Shown here: positions 45,167-53,348 of the stretch, in pieces
How positions within the stretch are numbered: position 1 is the first letter of the stretch
Layout of the letters: each line of letters begins with the position of its first letter
Assembly: GCA_963716245.1 (NCBI GenBank)
Contig: OY970300.1
Coordinates: 248,001-312,000, forward strand
Source: VRUE01 sp963716245
GTDB taxonomy: Bacteria; Actinomycetota; Thermoleophilia; Solirubrobacterales; 70-9
DNA: 64,000 bases
Direction: 5' to 3'
Notes under the pieces: generated by a model
Told to the model about the DNA's origin: nothing
The model's input: only the letters and a program-made list of their open reading frames with translations
Database searches by the model: none
Position numbers and translations under genes: made by a program

Positions 45167-45172
45167 TAGCTT
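45167..45172 (+). promoter_or_regulatory. putative -10 hexamer (TAGCTT) of polX
   Basis: TAGCTT ends 6 bases before the GTG at 45179. With the hexamer at 45147 it forms a divergent pair only 14 bp apart. Confidence 0.4.
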
Positions 45173-45178
45173 GCCGGT

Positions 45179-46909
45179 GTGACCAACGCCGAGATCGCCG
45201 CCGCCTTCGACGAGCTCGCCGTCCTCTACGAGCTGGACGGGGCGGTCAAATACCGGGTGCTCGCCTACAGCACCGCCGCCAAGGCGATCCGGGAGAGCCC
45301 GGTCGCGGTCGCCGAGCTGGCCCGCGAAGGACGGGCGACCGAGGTCCCGGGGGTCGGCAAGACGCTCGCCGAGAAGATCGACGCGCTGCTGGCGAGCGGC
45401 GAGATCCCCGCCGCCGTGAAGCTGAAGGCGAAGTTCCCGCCGACGCTGATCGAGGTGACGCGGGTCCCGGGGCTGGGGGCGAAAACCGCGAAGCGGCTCT
45501 ATGACGAGCTGGAGATCTGCTCGCTCGAGGACCTCAAGCAGGCCGCCGAGGCGGAACGGATCCGCGACGTCAAGGGGCTCGGGCCGAAGGTCGAGGAGAA
45601 CGTGCTCGCCGCGCTGGAGCGGCTCGGCGAGCCGGGCCAGGGCCCGGGCCGGCTGCTGCTCTCCAAGGTTCGCCCGATCGCCGACGAGCTGGCCGCGGCG
45701 CTGCGCGACCACCCGGCCGCCAAGCGGGTCGAGGTGGCGGGCTCGGTGCGGCGCTGGGGGGAGACCTGCAAGGACATCGACCTGATCGCGACCGCCGAGG
45801 AGCCGGCGGCGCTCGCCGAGCACCTGGCCGGCCACCCGCTGATCGCCGCCGCCGGGAAGCCCGGCGCGAACGGCGTCCGCGCCCAGACCCACAACGGGAT
45901 CTCGGTCGACCTGCGGATCGTCGCGCCGCAGGCGTTCGGCAACCTGCTGCAGCACTTCACCGGCTCCCAGGCGCACAACATCCAGCTGCGCGAGGACGCG
46001 GTTCGGCGAGGCCTCTCGGTCTCCGAGCACGGGATAACCGACACGGAGACCGACGAGGTGACGCTCTGCGCGACCGAGGAGGAGGTCTACGAACGGCTCG
46101 GCTACGCCTACGTCGAGCCGGAGCTGCGCGAGGGCAGGGGCGAGCTGAAGGCGGCGCGGGAGGGGAAGCTGCCGGAGCTGGTCACGGTCGAGGACGTCCA
46201 GGGCGACCTGCACTCCCACACGACCCTCTCCGACGGGCGCAACACGCTCGGGGAGATGGCCGCCGCCGCCCGCGACCGCGGCTACTCGTACCTGGCGGTC
46301 ACCGACCACTCCGCCAGCCACGGCTTCGGCAACCACGTCACGGCCGAGCAGCTATGGGAGCGGATCGAGCAGGTGCGCGAGTGGAACGACGAGAACCCCG
46401 GCTTCCGGCTCCTCTCCGGCAGCGAGGTGAACATCGGCCTCGACGGCACGCTCGACTACCCCGACGACCTGATCGACGCGCTCGACTGGGTCGTCGCGAG
46501 CGTGCACACCTCCTTCTCGGTTTCCGAAAAAGCGATGAACGACCGCATCCTCCCGGCGATCGAGAACCCGGGGGTCGACTGCATCGGCCACCTCACCGGC
46601 CGCCTGATCGGCCGCCGCGAGCCCTACGGCGTCGACATCGAGGCGGTGGTCGAGGCGGCGGCGCGGACCGGCACGATGCTGGAGATCAACGGCAACCCCA
46701 ACCGCCGCGACCTCTCCGAGCACCACGCCCGCCTCGCCGCCGAGGCGGGCGCCTGGATCGTCGTCAACACCGACGCCCACGGCGTCGAGACGCTCGACAA
46801 CATCGCCTACGGCATCGCCACCGCCCGCCGCGCCTGGCTCACCGCCGAGCAGGTGGCGAACACCCGGCCGTGGCCGGAGTTCCAGAAGTTGCGCGATTCG
46901 CGTAGCTAA
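45179..46909 (+). CDS. polX: DNA polymerase X with C-terminal PHP domain
   Basis: A 576-residue bacterial/archaeal-type PolX, a base-excision repair polymerase. Residues about 1-160 hold helix-hairpin-helix segments (VPGVGKTLAEKI, VPGLGAKTAKRLY, VKGLGPKVEENVL). The polymerase palm has GSVRRWGETCKDIDLI (about 185-200) with the catalytic Asp pair and VDLRIV. Residues about 335-570 are a PHP phosphoesterase (GDLHSHTTLSDG, VTDHSASHG, GSEVNI, VNTDAH), which gives 3'-5' exonuclease or AP-processing activity. The length is normal for the family. Confidence 0.94.
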   Translation: MTNAEIAAAFDELAVLYELDGAVKYRVLAYSTAAKAIRESPVAVAELAREGRATEVPGVGKTLAEKIDALLASGEIPAAVKLKAKFPPTLIEVTRVPGLGAKTAKRLYDELEICSLEDLKQAAEAERIRDVKGLGPKVEENVLAALERLGEPGQGPGRLLLSKVRPIADELAAALRDHPAAKRVEVAGSVRRWGETCKDIDLIATAEEPAALAEHLAGHPLIAAAGKPGANGVRAQTHNGISVDLRIVAPQAFGNLLQHFTGSQAHNIQLREDAVRRGLSVSEHGITDTETDEVTLCATEEEVYERLGYAYVEPELREGRGELKAAREGKLPELVTVEDVQGDLHSHTTLSDGRNTLGEMAAAARDRGYSYLAVTDHSASHGFGNHVTAEQLWERIEQVREWNDENPGFRLLSGSEVNIGLDGTLDYPDDLIDALDWVVASVHTSFSVSEKAMNDRILPAIENPGVDCIGHLTGRLIGRREPYGVDIEAVVEAAARTGTMLEINGNPNRRDLSEHHARLAAEAGAWIVVNTDAHGVETLDNIAYGIATARRAWLTAEQVANTRPWPEFQKLRDSRS

Positions 46910-46979
46910 GAAGTTTCATTCATCCACAGACACGCGAGCCGGATCGGGCTAGCGTCGGCTTGCCGCGCAAGCGGCGGTC

Positions 46980-47050
46980 GCTCCCGCCGATGGAGGTCGG
47001 CCCCCGGTCTCGCAACTGGGGGAGAGAGGGTTCGATTCCCTCCGGGGGCG
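46980..47050 (+). ncRNA. tRNA-like cloverleaf with canonical T-arm; possible degenerate tRNA or other small RNA
   Basis: GAGGG-TTCGATT-CCCTC (47026-47042) is a perfect tRNA T-arm. The following CGGGGGC (47043-47049) can pair with GCTCCCG at 46980-46986 as a 7-bp acceptor with one G-U pair. CCGA/TCGG and CCCCC/GGGGG stems can form between them. However, linker bases 8-9 and 26 are missing, the anticodon-position loop is 12 nt and no CCA is encoded. GGCCCCCGGTCTCGC (46999 region) can also pair with GCGAGACCGGGGCC about 70 bases on. A strong terminator follows at 47110. The gap 46910-47153 has no supportable protein gene. Confidence 0.3.
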
Positions 47051-47109
47051 CTATAGTCGTTGGCGCGAGACCGGGGCCAACGGCTTACATCGGCTTCCCC
47101 AGACTTTGC

Positions 47110-47141
47110 AGACGACCCGCTTCGGCGGGTCGTCTGTTTTT
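47110..47141 (+). terminator. Rho-independent terminator
   Basis: AGACGACCCGC (47110-47120), TTCG tetraloop, GCGGGTCGTCT (47125-47135) and then GTTTTT. It is the only textbook intrinsic terminator in the window. It would end either polX read-through or a small RNA encoded around 46980-47100, and in reverse it lies just beyond the convergent membrane-protein gene. Confidence 0.9.
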
Positions 47142-47153
47142 CGGTTCAGCGGT

Positions 47154-47669
47154 TCAGTTCACATACAGTCGCTCGCTGCGCAGGCCCGGGGTGCGGACGA
47201 GCTGGATCGGGCGCAGGGCCGAGTTGGGGACGACGTAGAACTTGACGCCGTCGCGCTGCTCGATGCCGAGGACCGCCGCCTCGCGGGTGCGCATCGCGAG
47301 CGCGACGAGGAGCGCGTAGCCGGCGCCGATCGTCGCGACGCCGGGGAAGAAGAGGCCGAGGATTCCGGCGGCGATCGCCGTGGCCCCGATCGGCCAGAGG
47401 CGTGCGGTGGCGATACGCGCCGGCGTCTCGGGGGGCAGCGAGGTGGCGGTGCGGGCGCGCGCCAGGGCATCACGGACGCCGGCGGCTGCGCTCGCGGGGC
47501 GGCCGAGCCAGAGACCGGCGGCGACCGCGACACCCCACCAGACCGCCGCGACCAGCACGGTGGTGCTGTCGCCGTCGCGTCCGGCAGCGATCGCCGCGAC
47601 GGAGCCCAGCGCGGTCGCCTCGGCGCCCGTCAGGAAGACGGTGAGGCGGAGCAGGTCGGTGTACGGCAC
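47154..47669 (-). CDS. membrane protein, function unknown
   Basis: A 171-residue protein with about four hydrophobic segments (about 5-28, 38-56, 92-108, 113-125) and a short soluble C-terminal part (ERDGVKFYVVPNSALRPIQLVRTPGLR). I do not recognise a family. The protein starts with GTG 47669, three bases after the otsB stop, so it is likely co-transcribed with trehalose phosphatase. The final residues SERLYVN precede the bidirectional terminator region. Confidence 0.75.
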   Translation of the reverse strand: MPYTDLLRLTVFLTGAEATALGSVAAIAAGRDGDSTTVLVAAVWWGVAVAAGLWLGRPASAAAGVRDALARARTATSLPPETPARIATARLWPIGATAIAAGILGLFFPGVATIGAGYALLVALAMRTREAAVLGIEQRDGVKFYVVPNSALRPIQLVRTPGLRSERLYVN

Positions 47670-47672
47670 CGC

Positions 47673-48491
47673 CTATCCCTCCGCCAGGGCCTCGAGCACG
47701 GCGAGCCATCCGGCGGGGCCGTCGACCTTCAGGTCCGACTGCACGGCCAGATCGGGCGGCCCCTCGGGGGAGACGATGCCGACGCATACCGCCCGCGCGA
47801 GCTCGTCCCGCTCGCGAAGCTCGCGCAGCCGTGCGAAGGCGTCGAGGTCGGTTCGGTCGTCGCCGGCGTAGATCGCCGCGGCGATCCTCCCGTCGAGCAG
47901 CGCCTCGATCGCGCCGTCCTTGCCGACCCCGACGGCCGGTCGCAGCTCGAGCACCTTGCGCCCGCGGTGCGTCGCCAGACCTGCCCGCTCAGCCGCCCCC
48001 GCGATCGCCTCGGCGTGCGCCTCCGCTCGCCCCTCGTCCTCGGCGCCGCGCCAGTGGAGTGCCTGGATCGGCCCCTTGTCCTCGATCCTCAGCTCGGCCT
48101 CGGTCAGCTCGGCCGCATCCAGCCCGGATACGAACTCCGCCGCCTCGCCCTCTCGCCCCTCCAGCGCGGGGTGTGACCGCGGCGTCTCGTCGCCCGGCAG
48201 CAGCAGCTCCAGCCCGTGGTTGCCGGCGTAGGCGAGCGTGTCGAGACCGACCAGCCGCCGCGCCTCCTCGGCCCGCCGGCCGGAGATGCAGCCGACCAGC
48301 CCGTAGCGCCGCGCCAGCCGTTCGAGCGCCAGCCGCGCCGCGGCCGGCACCGCCGCGTCCTCCGGTCGCTCGACGATCGGGGCAAGGGTCCCGTCGACGT
48401 CGGTGAGGATCGCCGCGCGCCCCGGATCGGCGAGAAAAGGCTCCAGCAGCGGGCTCTGCGCGGCGCTTCGCGTTCCCTGCTCGCTCGACAC
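47673..48491 (-). CDS. otsB: trehalose-6-phosphate phosphatase
   Basis: A 272-residue HAD-superfamily phosphatase producing trehalose. Motif I DVDGTLAPI (about 30-38), motif II ISGRRAEEA (about 68-76), the OtsB stretch YAGNHGLELLLPG (about 88-100), KGPIQALHWR, and motif III/IV AIYAGDDRTDLDAF (about 205-218) are present. GTG 48491 is chosen because the longer reading frame would start inside the 168-bp foldback element, whose end lies 5 bp upstream. OtsA is not in the window. Confidence 0.9.
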   Translation of the reverse strand: MSSEQGTRSAAQSPLLEPFLADPGRAAILTDVDGTLAPIVERPEDAAVPAAARLALERLARRYGLVGCISGRRAEEARRLVGLDTLAYAGNHGLELLLPGDETPRSHPALEGREGEAAEFVSGLDAAELTEAELRIEDKGPIQALHWRGAEDEGRAEAHAEAIAGAAERAGLATHRGRKVLELRPAVGVGKDGAIEALLDGRIAAAIYAGDDRTDLDAFARLRELRERDELARAVCVGIVSPEGPPDLAVQSDLKVDGPAGWLAVLEALAEG

Positions 48492-48495
48492 GGCT

Positions 48496-48663
48496 CTAGT
48501 GCCCTGCCTCGCAACATCTGACCGGGAATGACGGCCCCAGATCACCGCCATACGGTGTCCTCGGTCGTCCAAATAGCGCTGCTATTCGGACTCCCTGCGT
48601 CCTTGTCTGGCGGCGTCTGTGTCGCGTCATGTCCCTGGCCAACGTTACGAGGCAGGGCACTAG
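48496..48663. mobile_element. 168-bp foldback (MITE-like) element between otsB and a permease gene
   Basis: Arms of 20 bp, CTAGTGCCCTGCCTCGCAAC (48496-48515) and GTTACGAGGCAGGGCACTAG (48644-48663), match with one mismatch. Homology of the two halves continues inward imperfectly, so nearly the whole element can fold back. It contains a 37-bp internal unit at 48553-48589 that recurs at 49444-49479. The right end overlaps the TAGTAT -10-like hexamer of the permease gene (48661-48666). No transposase is encoded. Confidence 0.7.
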
Positions 48664-48674
48664 TATCGCCCGCG

Positions 48675-49040
48675 GTGCCCTCCGACCGAATCCTGAAGCT
48701 GGCCGCGATCGGCACCCTCGCGGGCCTCTTCAGCGGCCTCTTCGGCGTCGGCGGCGGCACCGTGATCGTCCCGCTGCTGATCCTCTGGTTCGCCTACGGC
48801 GAGCGTCTGGCGACCGGCACCAGCCTCGCCGCGATCGTTCTGATCGGGATCCTCGGGGCGGCGGCCCAGGGCGGCATCTACGGCAACGTGCACGTCGAGA
48901 CCGGGCTGCTCCTCTCGATCCCGGCGATCGGCGGGGTCGTGCTCGGCACCGCGATCCAGCAGCGCATCCCGCAGCGCGCCGTCTCGTTCCTATTCGCCGC
49001 GCTGCTCGTCGTCGTCGCGATCGGCCTGATCGTCCCGTGA
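48675..49040 (+). CDS. TSUP (TauE/SafE) family permease, half-size, first of pair
   Basis: A 121-residue membrane protein of the TSUP family, with about four membrane helices and the glycine-rich signature GLFSGLFGVGGGTVIVPLLI (about residues 15-34). Normal TSUP permeases are about 250 residues with two such repeats. Here each repeat is its own gene. They transport sulfite, sulfonates or other organic anions. GTG 48675 follows TAGTAT by 8 bases, while an upstream extension would run through the foldback element. The next gene starts 9 bp later. Confidence 0.85.
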   Translation: MPSDRILKLAAIGTLAGLFSGLFGVGGGTVIVPLLILWFAYGERLATGTSLAAIVLIGILGAAAQGGIYGNVHVETGLLLSIPAIGGVVLGTAIQQRIPQRAVSFLFAALLVVVAIGLIVP

Positions 49041-49049
49041 GGCGCCGCG

Positions 49050-49451
49050 ATGGATGAGCTGCTCGCCGCGCTGATCGCCCTCGCCGGCGGCATGGCCGGA
49101 GGGCTCGTCGGAGTCGGCGGCGGTGTCCTGTTCGTCCCGGCGCTGACGATCTTCCTCGGCCTCACCCAAGTCGAGGCCGAGTCGACGTCGCTGCTGATGA
49201 TCGTCATCGTCGCCCTCGTCGGCACCACGCGCCAGGTCCACTACGGCAACGTCGACCTGCGCGACGCGGCCGTCGTCGGCGCCCTCTCCCCGCTCGGCGT
49301 CCTGGCCGGCGTCGTCATCGCCAACGAGGTGCCCCAGCGCGCCCTCGAGCTCTCCTTCGCCGCCCTCGTCCTCTTCGTCGCCTACGGGTTAGTACGACGT
49401 GCCTGGCGAGCGCCGGACCAAGCGGGGCAAGGACGCAGGGAGGCCGAATAG
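49050..49451 (+). CDS. TSUP (TauE/SafE) family permease, half-size, second of pair
   Basis: A 133-residue membrane protein with the same repeat as its neighbour, LAGGMAGGLVGVGGGVLFVPAL (about residues 9-30), and about four helices. The two proteins probably assemble as a heterodimer to form a complete eight-helix permease. The last residues (RREAE) and the stop codon are encoded within a short repeat at 49444-49479, which is also present inside the foldback element at 48496-48663. Confidence 0.85.
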   Translation: MDELLAALIALAGGMAGGLVGVGGGVLFVPALTIFLGLTQVEAESTSLLMIVIVALVGTTRQVHYGNVDLRDAAVVGALSPLGVLAGVVIANEVPQRALELSFAALVLFVAYGLVRRAWRAPDQAGQGRREAE

Positions 49452-49479
49452 GAAGCTATTTGGCCGACCGAGGACACCG
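49444..49479 (-). repeat. 36-bp repeat, second copy of the core of the 168-bp element
   Basis: The reverse complement of 49444-49479 matches 48553-48589 at all but a few positions: both read CGGTGTCCTCGGTCG, then T or G, then CCAAATAGC, a short variable loop, and CTATTCGG. Each contains the hairpin CCAAATAG/CTATTCGG. This copy supplies the stop codon of the second permease gene. Confidence 0.7.
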
Positions 49480-49524
49480 CCCCGAGCCGGTCCGCCGCTT
49501 GCCAGCGTCCTCTACGCTCAGTAG

Positions 49525-50388
49525 GTGGACGCGTTGACCTGGACCGGGGAGGTGCCGCAGCTGCGCTCGCCGCTGCTCGTCTGCGCCTTCAGGGGCTGGA
49601 ACGACGCTGCGGGGGTCGCCTCGACCGCCCTGTCCACCCTCGCCGACTCCTTCGAGCCGGAGCAGATCGCCGAAATCGATCCCGAGGAGTTCTTCGACTT
49701 CCAGGCGACCCGCCCGACGATCGTCCTCGCCGAGGGCCAGACGCGCCGCATCGACTGGCCCCAGAACGACCTGATCGCCGTCAGGGTCCCCGGTGCCGAG
49801 CGCGACCTGGTCCTCTTCGACGGAACCGAGCCAAACCTGCGCTGGCGCACCTTCTCCGAGACGGTCGCCACCGCCGCCGACGCCCTCGGCGTCGAGATGG
49901 TCGTGACGCTGGGCGCGCTCGTCGCGGAGGTGTCCCACACGCTGCCGGTGCCGATCACCGGGCTCGCCTCCGACGAGCAGCTGATCGAAGAGCTCGACCT
50001 GCAGCGCTCCAACTACGAGGGGCCGACCGGAATCGTCGGCGTCCTGCACGACTGCTGCCGCAGCCTCGGGATGACCTCGGCCTCGCTCTGGGCGGCGGTC
50101 CCCCACTACGTCGCCGCCGTGCCCAACCCGAAGGCGACCCTGGCGCTGCTGCGCCGGCTCGAGAGCCTGACCGGGATCGCCGTCGAAGCCGGCGAGCTGG
50201 AGGAGGAGACGGAGAGCTACGAAGAGCAGATCGGCCGCGCCGTCGCCGCCAACCCTGAAATCGCCGAACTGGTCGAGCGGATCGAGGCGGTCCAGGCGGA
50301 GCAGTTCGGCGAGGAGACGGTCGACCTGCCCTCCGCCGACGCGCTCGCCAAGGAGTTCCAGCGGTTCCTGCGGCAGAAGGACAAGTGA
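49525..50388 (+). CDS. PAC2 family protein (proteasome assembly chaperone 2-like)
   Basis: A 287-residue protein of the PAC2 family found in actinobacteria and archaea. It begins with LRSPLLVCAFRGWNDAAGVASTAL (about 14-37) and includes VPITGLASDEQLIEEL and YEGPTGIVGVLHDCC (about 168-182), patterns usual in the family. An acidic C-terminal helical extension follows (EEETESYEEQIG onward). Some eukaryotic homologues are proteasome chaperones. The bacterial role is not established, although many actinobacteria with PAC2 proteins have proteasomes. GTG 49525 is preceded by TACGCT six bases upstream. Confidence 0.88.
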   Translation: MDALTWTGEVPQLRSPLLVCAFRGWNDAAGVASTALSTLADSFEPEQIAEIDPEEFFDFQATRPTIVLAEGQTRRIDWPQNDLIAVRVPGAERDLVLFDGTEPNLRWRTFSETVATAADALGVEMVVTLGALVAEVSHTLPVPITGLASDEQLIEELDLQRSNYEGPTGIVGVLHDCCRSLGMTSASLWAAVPHYVAAVPNPKATLALLRRLESLTGIAVEAGELEEETESYEEQIGRAVAANPEIAELVERIEAVQAEQFGEETVDLPSADALAKEFQRFLRQKDK

Positions 50389-50404
50389 GGACCGGCGGGC
50401 CGGC

Positions 50405-53290
50405 TCAGCTCTCGGCAGCCGGGCAGATCAGCCGGTAGTCGCACCAGCTGCAGACGGTCGGCGAGGGGCGCGGCTCGAAGTCCTGCCCTAGGACGCCCTC
50501 GCCGACCTGCAGGACGGTGCGCTCGACCCGCTCGGCGTCGTCGGGCCTCACCGGTGCGGCGACCTTGTCCCCGTCGAGCACGTAGTAGTAGCTACCGGTG
50601 CTCGCTTCGAGATCCCACGCCTCGCGCGCGGCGAGCCGGTACAGGGCAAGCTGGAGGTCGCTCTCCAGGTCGGCTTCGCTCTTGCGCTCGCCGGTCTTGT
50701 AGTCGATCAGCTCGTGGTCTCCGCCCGGCAGGCGGTCGACCCGGTCGACCCTTCCGCGCACGTGGTGGTCGCCGATCTTGATGTCGAACTTCCGCTCCAG
50801 CCAGACCGGCTCCCCCTCGGCATCGCGCTCGCGCTCCCAGTAGAGCCGCATCGCCTCGCGGCCGCGGGCGCGGTACTGCAGCTCGTCGTCGCTGGACCCG
50901 AAGCCCGAGCGGCGCCAGCCCGTCTCGAACAGCGCCATCAGCCGCGCCAGCCCGTCGCCTTCCTCGTCGCCCTCCGGCTCCTTGTGGAAGCGTTCGAGGA
51001 CGTTGTGGACGAGGATGCCGAAGCGCTGGTTGATCGTCGGCTCCTGGGGGATGCCGAAGACCCGCGCGAACTTGTACTTCAGCGGGCAGGTCAGGTAGAG
51101 GTCCAGATCGGACGCCGAGAGGCTGAGCGAGCCGTCGCCGCGGCGCGGCAGGAACTCCTCCAGCGAGGGCTCCTGGCGGGCGGCGATCAGGCGCCGCCGC
51201 CCCTCTCGCTCGCGCTCTGAGTCGAGCAGGTAGGCATCGAGCGCCGAGGCGTCCAGCTCGGCCTGCTGCTCGGGCGTCGCGACCTGGCGCAGCAGCCCGT
51301 TGACCGCCTCGACCGACTCCTCGGTCGCCTCGTCCCCGGGCCGCTGGGCGAGCGCCGCGAGCTTCAGCAGCTCGAGGTAGCGGGCGATCGCCCGGTTGAC
51401 GTCGACCGCCGTGTCGAGCCGCGGCTCTGAGAGCCGGCTGCCCGCTTTCCAGGACTCTTCGAGGACCTCCTCGCGCAGCATCCGGTAGGTGGCGTGGAGG
51501 CCTTCGGCGGGGCCGAACAGCTCCTCGTGGATCTCCTCCTCCGCGTCGGCGGCCGTCAGCGCCGCCTCGTAGAACTGCGACGGCGGGATCTCGCGGTCGT
51601 CGTCCCGCTCGACCCTGGCGAGGACCAGCCCCGAGCAGGCGGGTCGGCCGATCCGCTCGACGCCCTCACCGCGCTCCAAGCCGAGCACGAAGACGTGCTC
51701 GAACTCCATCCCCTTGGCCGCCTCGCGGGCCAGGCCCTGCACCGCGCCGGGCGCGGGCGGCTCGGCCACGCCGGCCGGCTCGACGCCCGCCTCGGCGACC
51801 GCGCTGAGGTGACGGACGAAGTCGCGGGTCGAGCCGTGCGGCTCGCGCCGCGCCCAGGCCGTCGCCAGCTCGGCCAACCGCGAGAGGCCGAGCAGCCGCT
51901 CCGCCACCTCGGGCTGGGCCGCGAAGAGCCGCTGACGGCGCAGTCCGACGCGCTCGATCAGGCGGCGAACGAAGACGTCGGCACGGCGCTCCTCCATCGC
52001 CGCCGACGCGGCCCCGTAGAGCTTCAGGAAGGATTGGATTCGCTCGCGCGCCTCCGGCGGGATCTGAGGACTCTCCAACGCCGCCTCGCAGCCGGAGACC
52101 ATGTCGAGCTTGCGACGTCGGGCGATCGTCGTCAACCGCGCCAGGTCGGCCGAGCGCAGATCGATCGGCGGGCGGGTCAGCGCCCGCGCCGCCGCGGCCG
52201 AGTCGGCGGGGTCGGCGAGCACCCGCAGCCAGGCGATCGCGTCGCGGACCTCTGGCCGCTGGAAGAGCGCCGCCGGACCGGAGAGGTGGAACGGGATCCC
52301 CCGCTCCTCCATCGCCGCGGCGACTGGGCCGCCCCGTCCCGCCGGATCGTCGATCAGCACGCATATCTCCGCCGGCGGCGTGCCGTTGGCGATCAGGTGC
52401 TCGGCCTCGCGGGCGACCGCCTGGGCCTGCGCCCGCTCGTTGCCGCAGCGCCAGAAGCGCCGCACCGGCCGGCGGAACCGGCGCTCGAGGACCAGGACGT
52501 CGCCGTCGGGGTGGCGGGCGCGGTACCAGCCGTCCAGGCCCGCGGGTCCTGCCGCGGCGGTTGAGACCGCACCGCTCACCTCCAGCGTGTAGAGGTGGTT
52601 CGGGTTGTCGGCGGCCAGTGCGGCCAAAATCGCGCGTTGAGCTGGGGTGGTGTCCTCGAGCTCGTCGACCATCACGTGGGCGAAGCGGGTGGCGATCTCG
52701 GTGCGGACGTCGGGATGCTCGGCGAGCAGCCTGTTCAGGGTGAGGAAGACGTCGCCGCGGTCGAGGCTGCCCCGCTCGGCGAGGACCCGGTCGTGCGCGG
52801 CGGTCAGCTCGGCCAGGTCTTCCTCGGGCGGCTCCGCGCCCGCCTTCAGCGCGTCGATCCGCTCCAGCAGCCGCGCCAGCAGCCCGGCCGGGTTGCCGCG
52901 GATCTCGTGGCTGCGCAGCGGCAGCTCCTCGATGCGGTCGAGCAGCATCGCCAGCCGCTCGGCCCGGCCGAGCACGTCGAAGAACGGATCGAGCCCCGCG
53001 GCGGTCGAGTGGTCGCGCAGCAGCCGCTCGGCGACGCCGTCCCAGGAGCCGATCCAGAGCTCCTCGTAGGGCGGCGCGAGCAGCGTTTCGACCCGGCGCC
53101 GGAGGCGCTGCGTGCCGGCTCGCGAGGAGGCGAGGACGAGCGCCCGCCCCGGATCGAGGCCGTCGGCGGCCATCGCGGCGAGCCGGCGGGCGAGCACCTC
53201 CGTCTTGCCGGTGCCGGCGTCGCCGAGCACCAGCATCGGCCCCGTGCCGTGCCGGACCGCGCGTTCCTGGCTCTCGGCAAGGGCGAGCAT
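50405..53290 (-). CDS. UvrD-like helicase / PD-(D/E)XK nuclease fusion, AddB/AdnA-like
   Basis: A 961-residue recombination-type protein. N-terminal Walker A GDAGTGKTE (about 22-30) is normal, and Walker B reads VDELEDTTPAQ. Motif III (usually GDxxQSIY) and motif VI (usually TRA-type Arg) are not recognisable, the latter reading YEAALTAADAEEE. The C-terminal ~230 residues are a nuclease with ILVHNVLERFH, GRVDRVDRL, ELIDYKTGER and QLALYRLAA. One Cys in TCPLKYKFAR and three in CSWCDYRLIC form an AddB/Cas4-type Fe-S cluster. Probably a double-strand-break end-processing subunit, and its partner is not in the window. Confidence 0.85.
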   Translation of the reverse strand: MLALAESQERAVRHGTGPMLVLGDAGTGKTEVLARRLAAMAADGLDPGRALVLASSRAGTQRLRRRVETLLAPPYEELWIGSWDGVAERLLRDHSTAAGLDPFFDVLGRAERLAMLLDRIEELPLRSHEIRGNPAGLLARLLERIDALKAGAEPPEEDLAELTAAHDRVLAERGSLDRGDVFLTLNRLLAEHPDVRTEIATRFAHVMVDELEDTTPAQRAILAALAADNPNHLYTLEVSGAVSTAAAGPAGLDGWYRARHPDGDVLVLERRFRRPVRRFWRCGNERAQAQAVAREAEHLIANGTPPAEICVLIDDPAGRGGPVAAAMEERGIPFHLSGPAALFQRPEVRDAIAWLRVLADPADSAAAARALTRPPIDLRSADLARLTTIARRRKLDMVSGCEAALESPQIPPEARERIQSFLKLYGAASAAMEERRADVFVRRLIERVGLRRQRLFAAQPEVAERLLGLSRLAELATAWARREPHGSTRDFVRHLSAVAEAGVEPAGVAEPPAPGAVQGLAREAAKGMEFEHVFVLGLERGEGVERIGRPACSGLVLARVERDDDREIPPSQFYEAALTAADAEEEIHEELFGPAEGLHATYRMLREEVLEESWKAGSRLSEPRLDTAVDVNRAIARYLELLKLAALAQRPGDEATEESVEAVNGLLRQVATPEQQAELDASALDAYLLDSEREREGRRRLIAARQEPSLEEFLPRRGDGSLSLSASDLDLYLTCPLKYKFARVFGIPQEPTINQRFGILVHNVLERFHKEPEGDEEGDGLARLMALFETGWRRSGFGSSDDELQYRARGREAMRLYWERERDAEGEPVWLERKFDIKIGDHHVRGRVDRVDRLPGGDHELIDYKTGERKSEADLESDLQLALYRLAAREAWDLEASTGSYYYVLDGDKVAAPVRPDDAERVERTVLQVGEGVLGQDFEPRPSPTVCSWCDYRLICPAAES

Positions 53291-53348
53291 GGTCCAACGC
53301 TACTACCGAGCAGCGCCGCCCCCGAGCCAGCCCGGCGCCCTCCATAGG

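Noticed and set aside
46940..47060. 3' end of a tmRNA
   Set aside because: The T-arm would fit, but there is no room for a ~350-base tmRNA after polX and no tag-peptide frame is seen.
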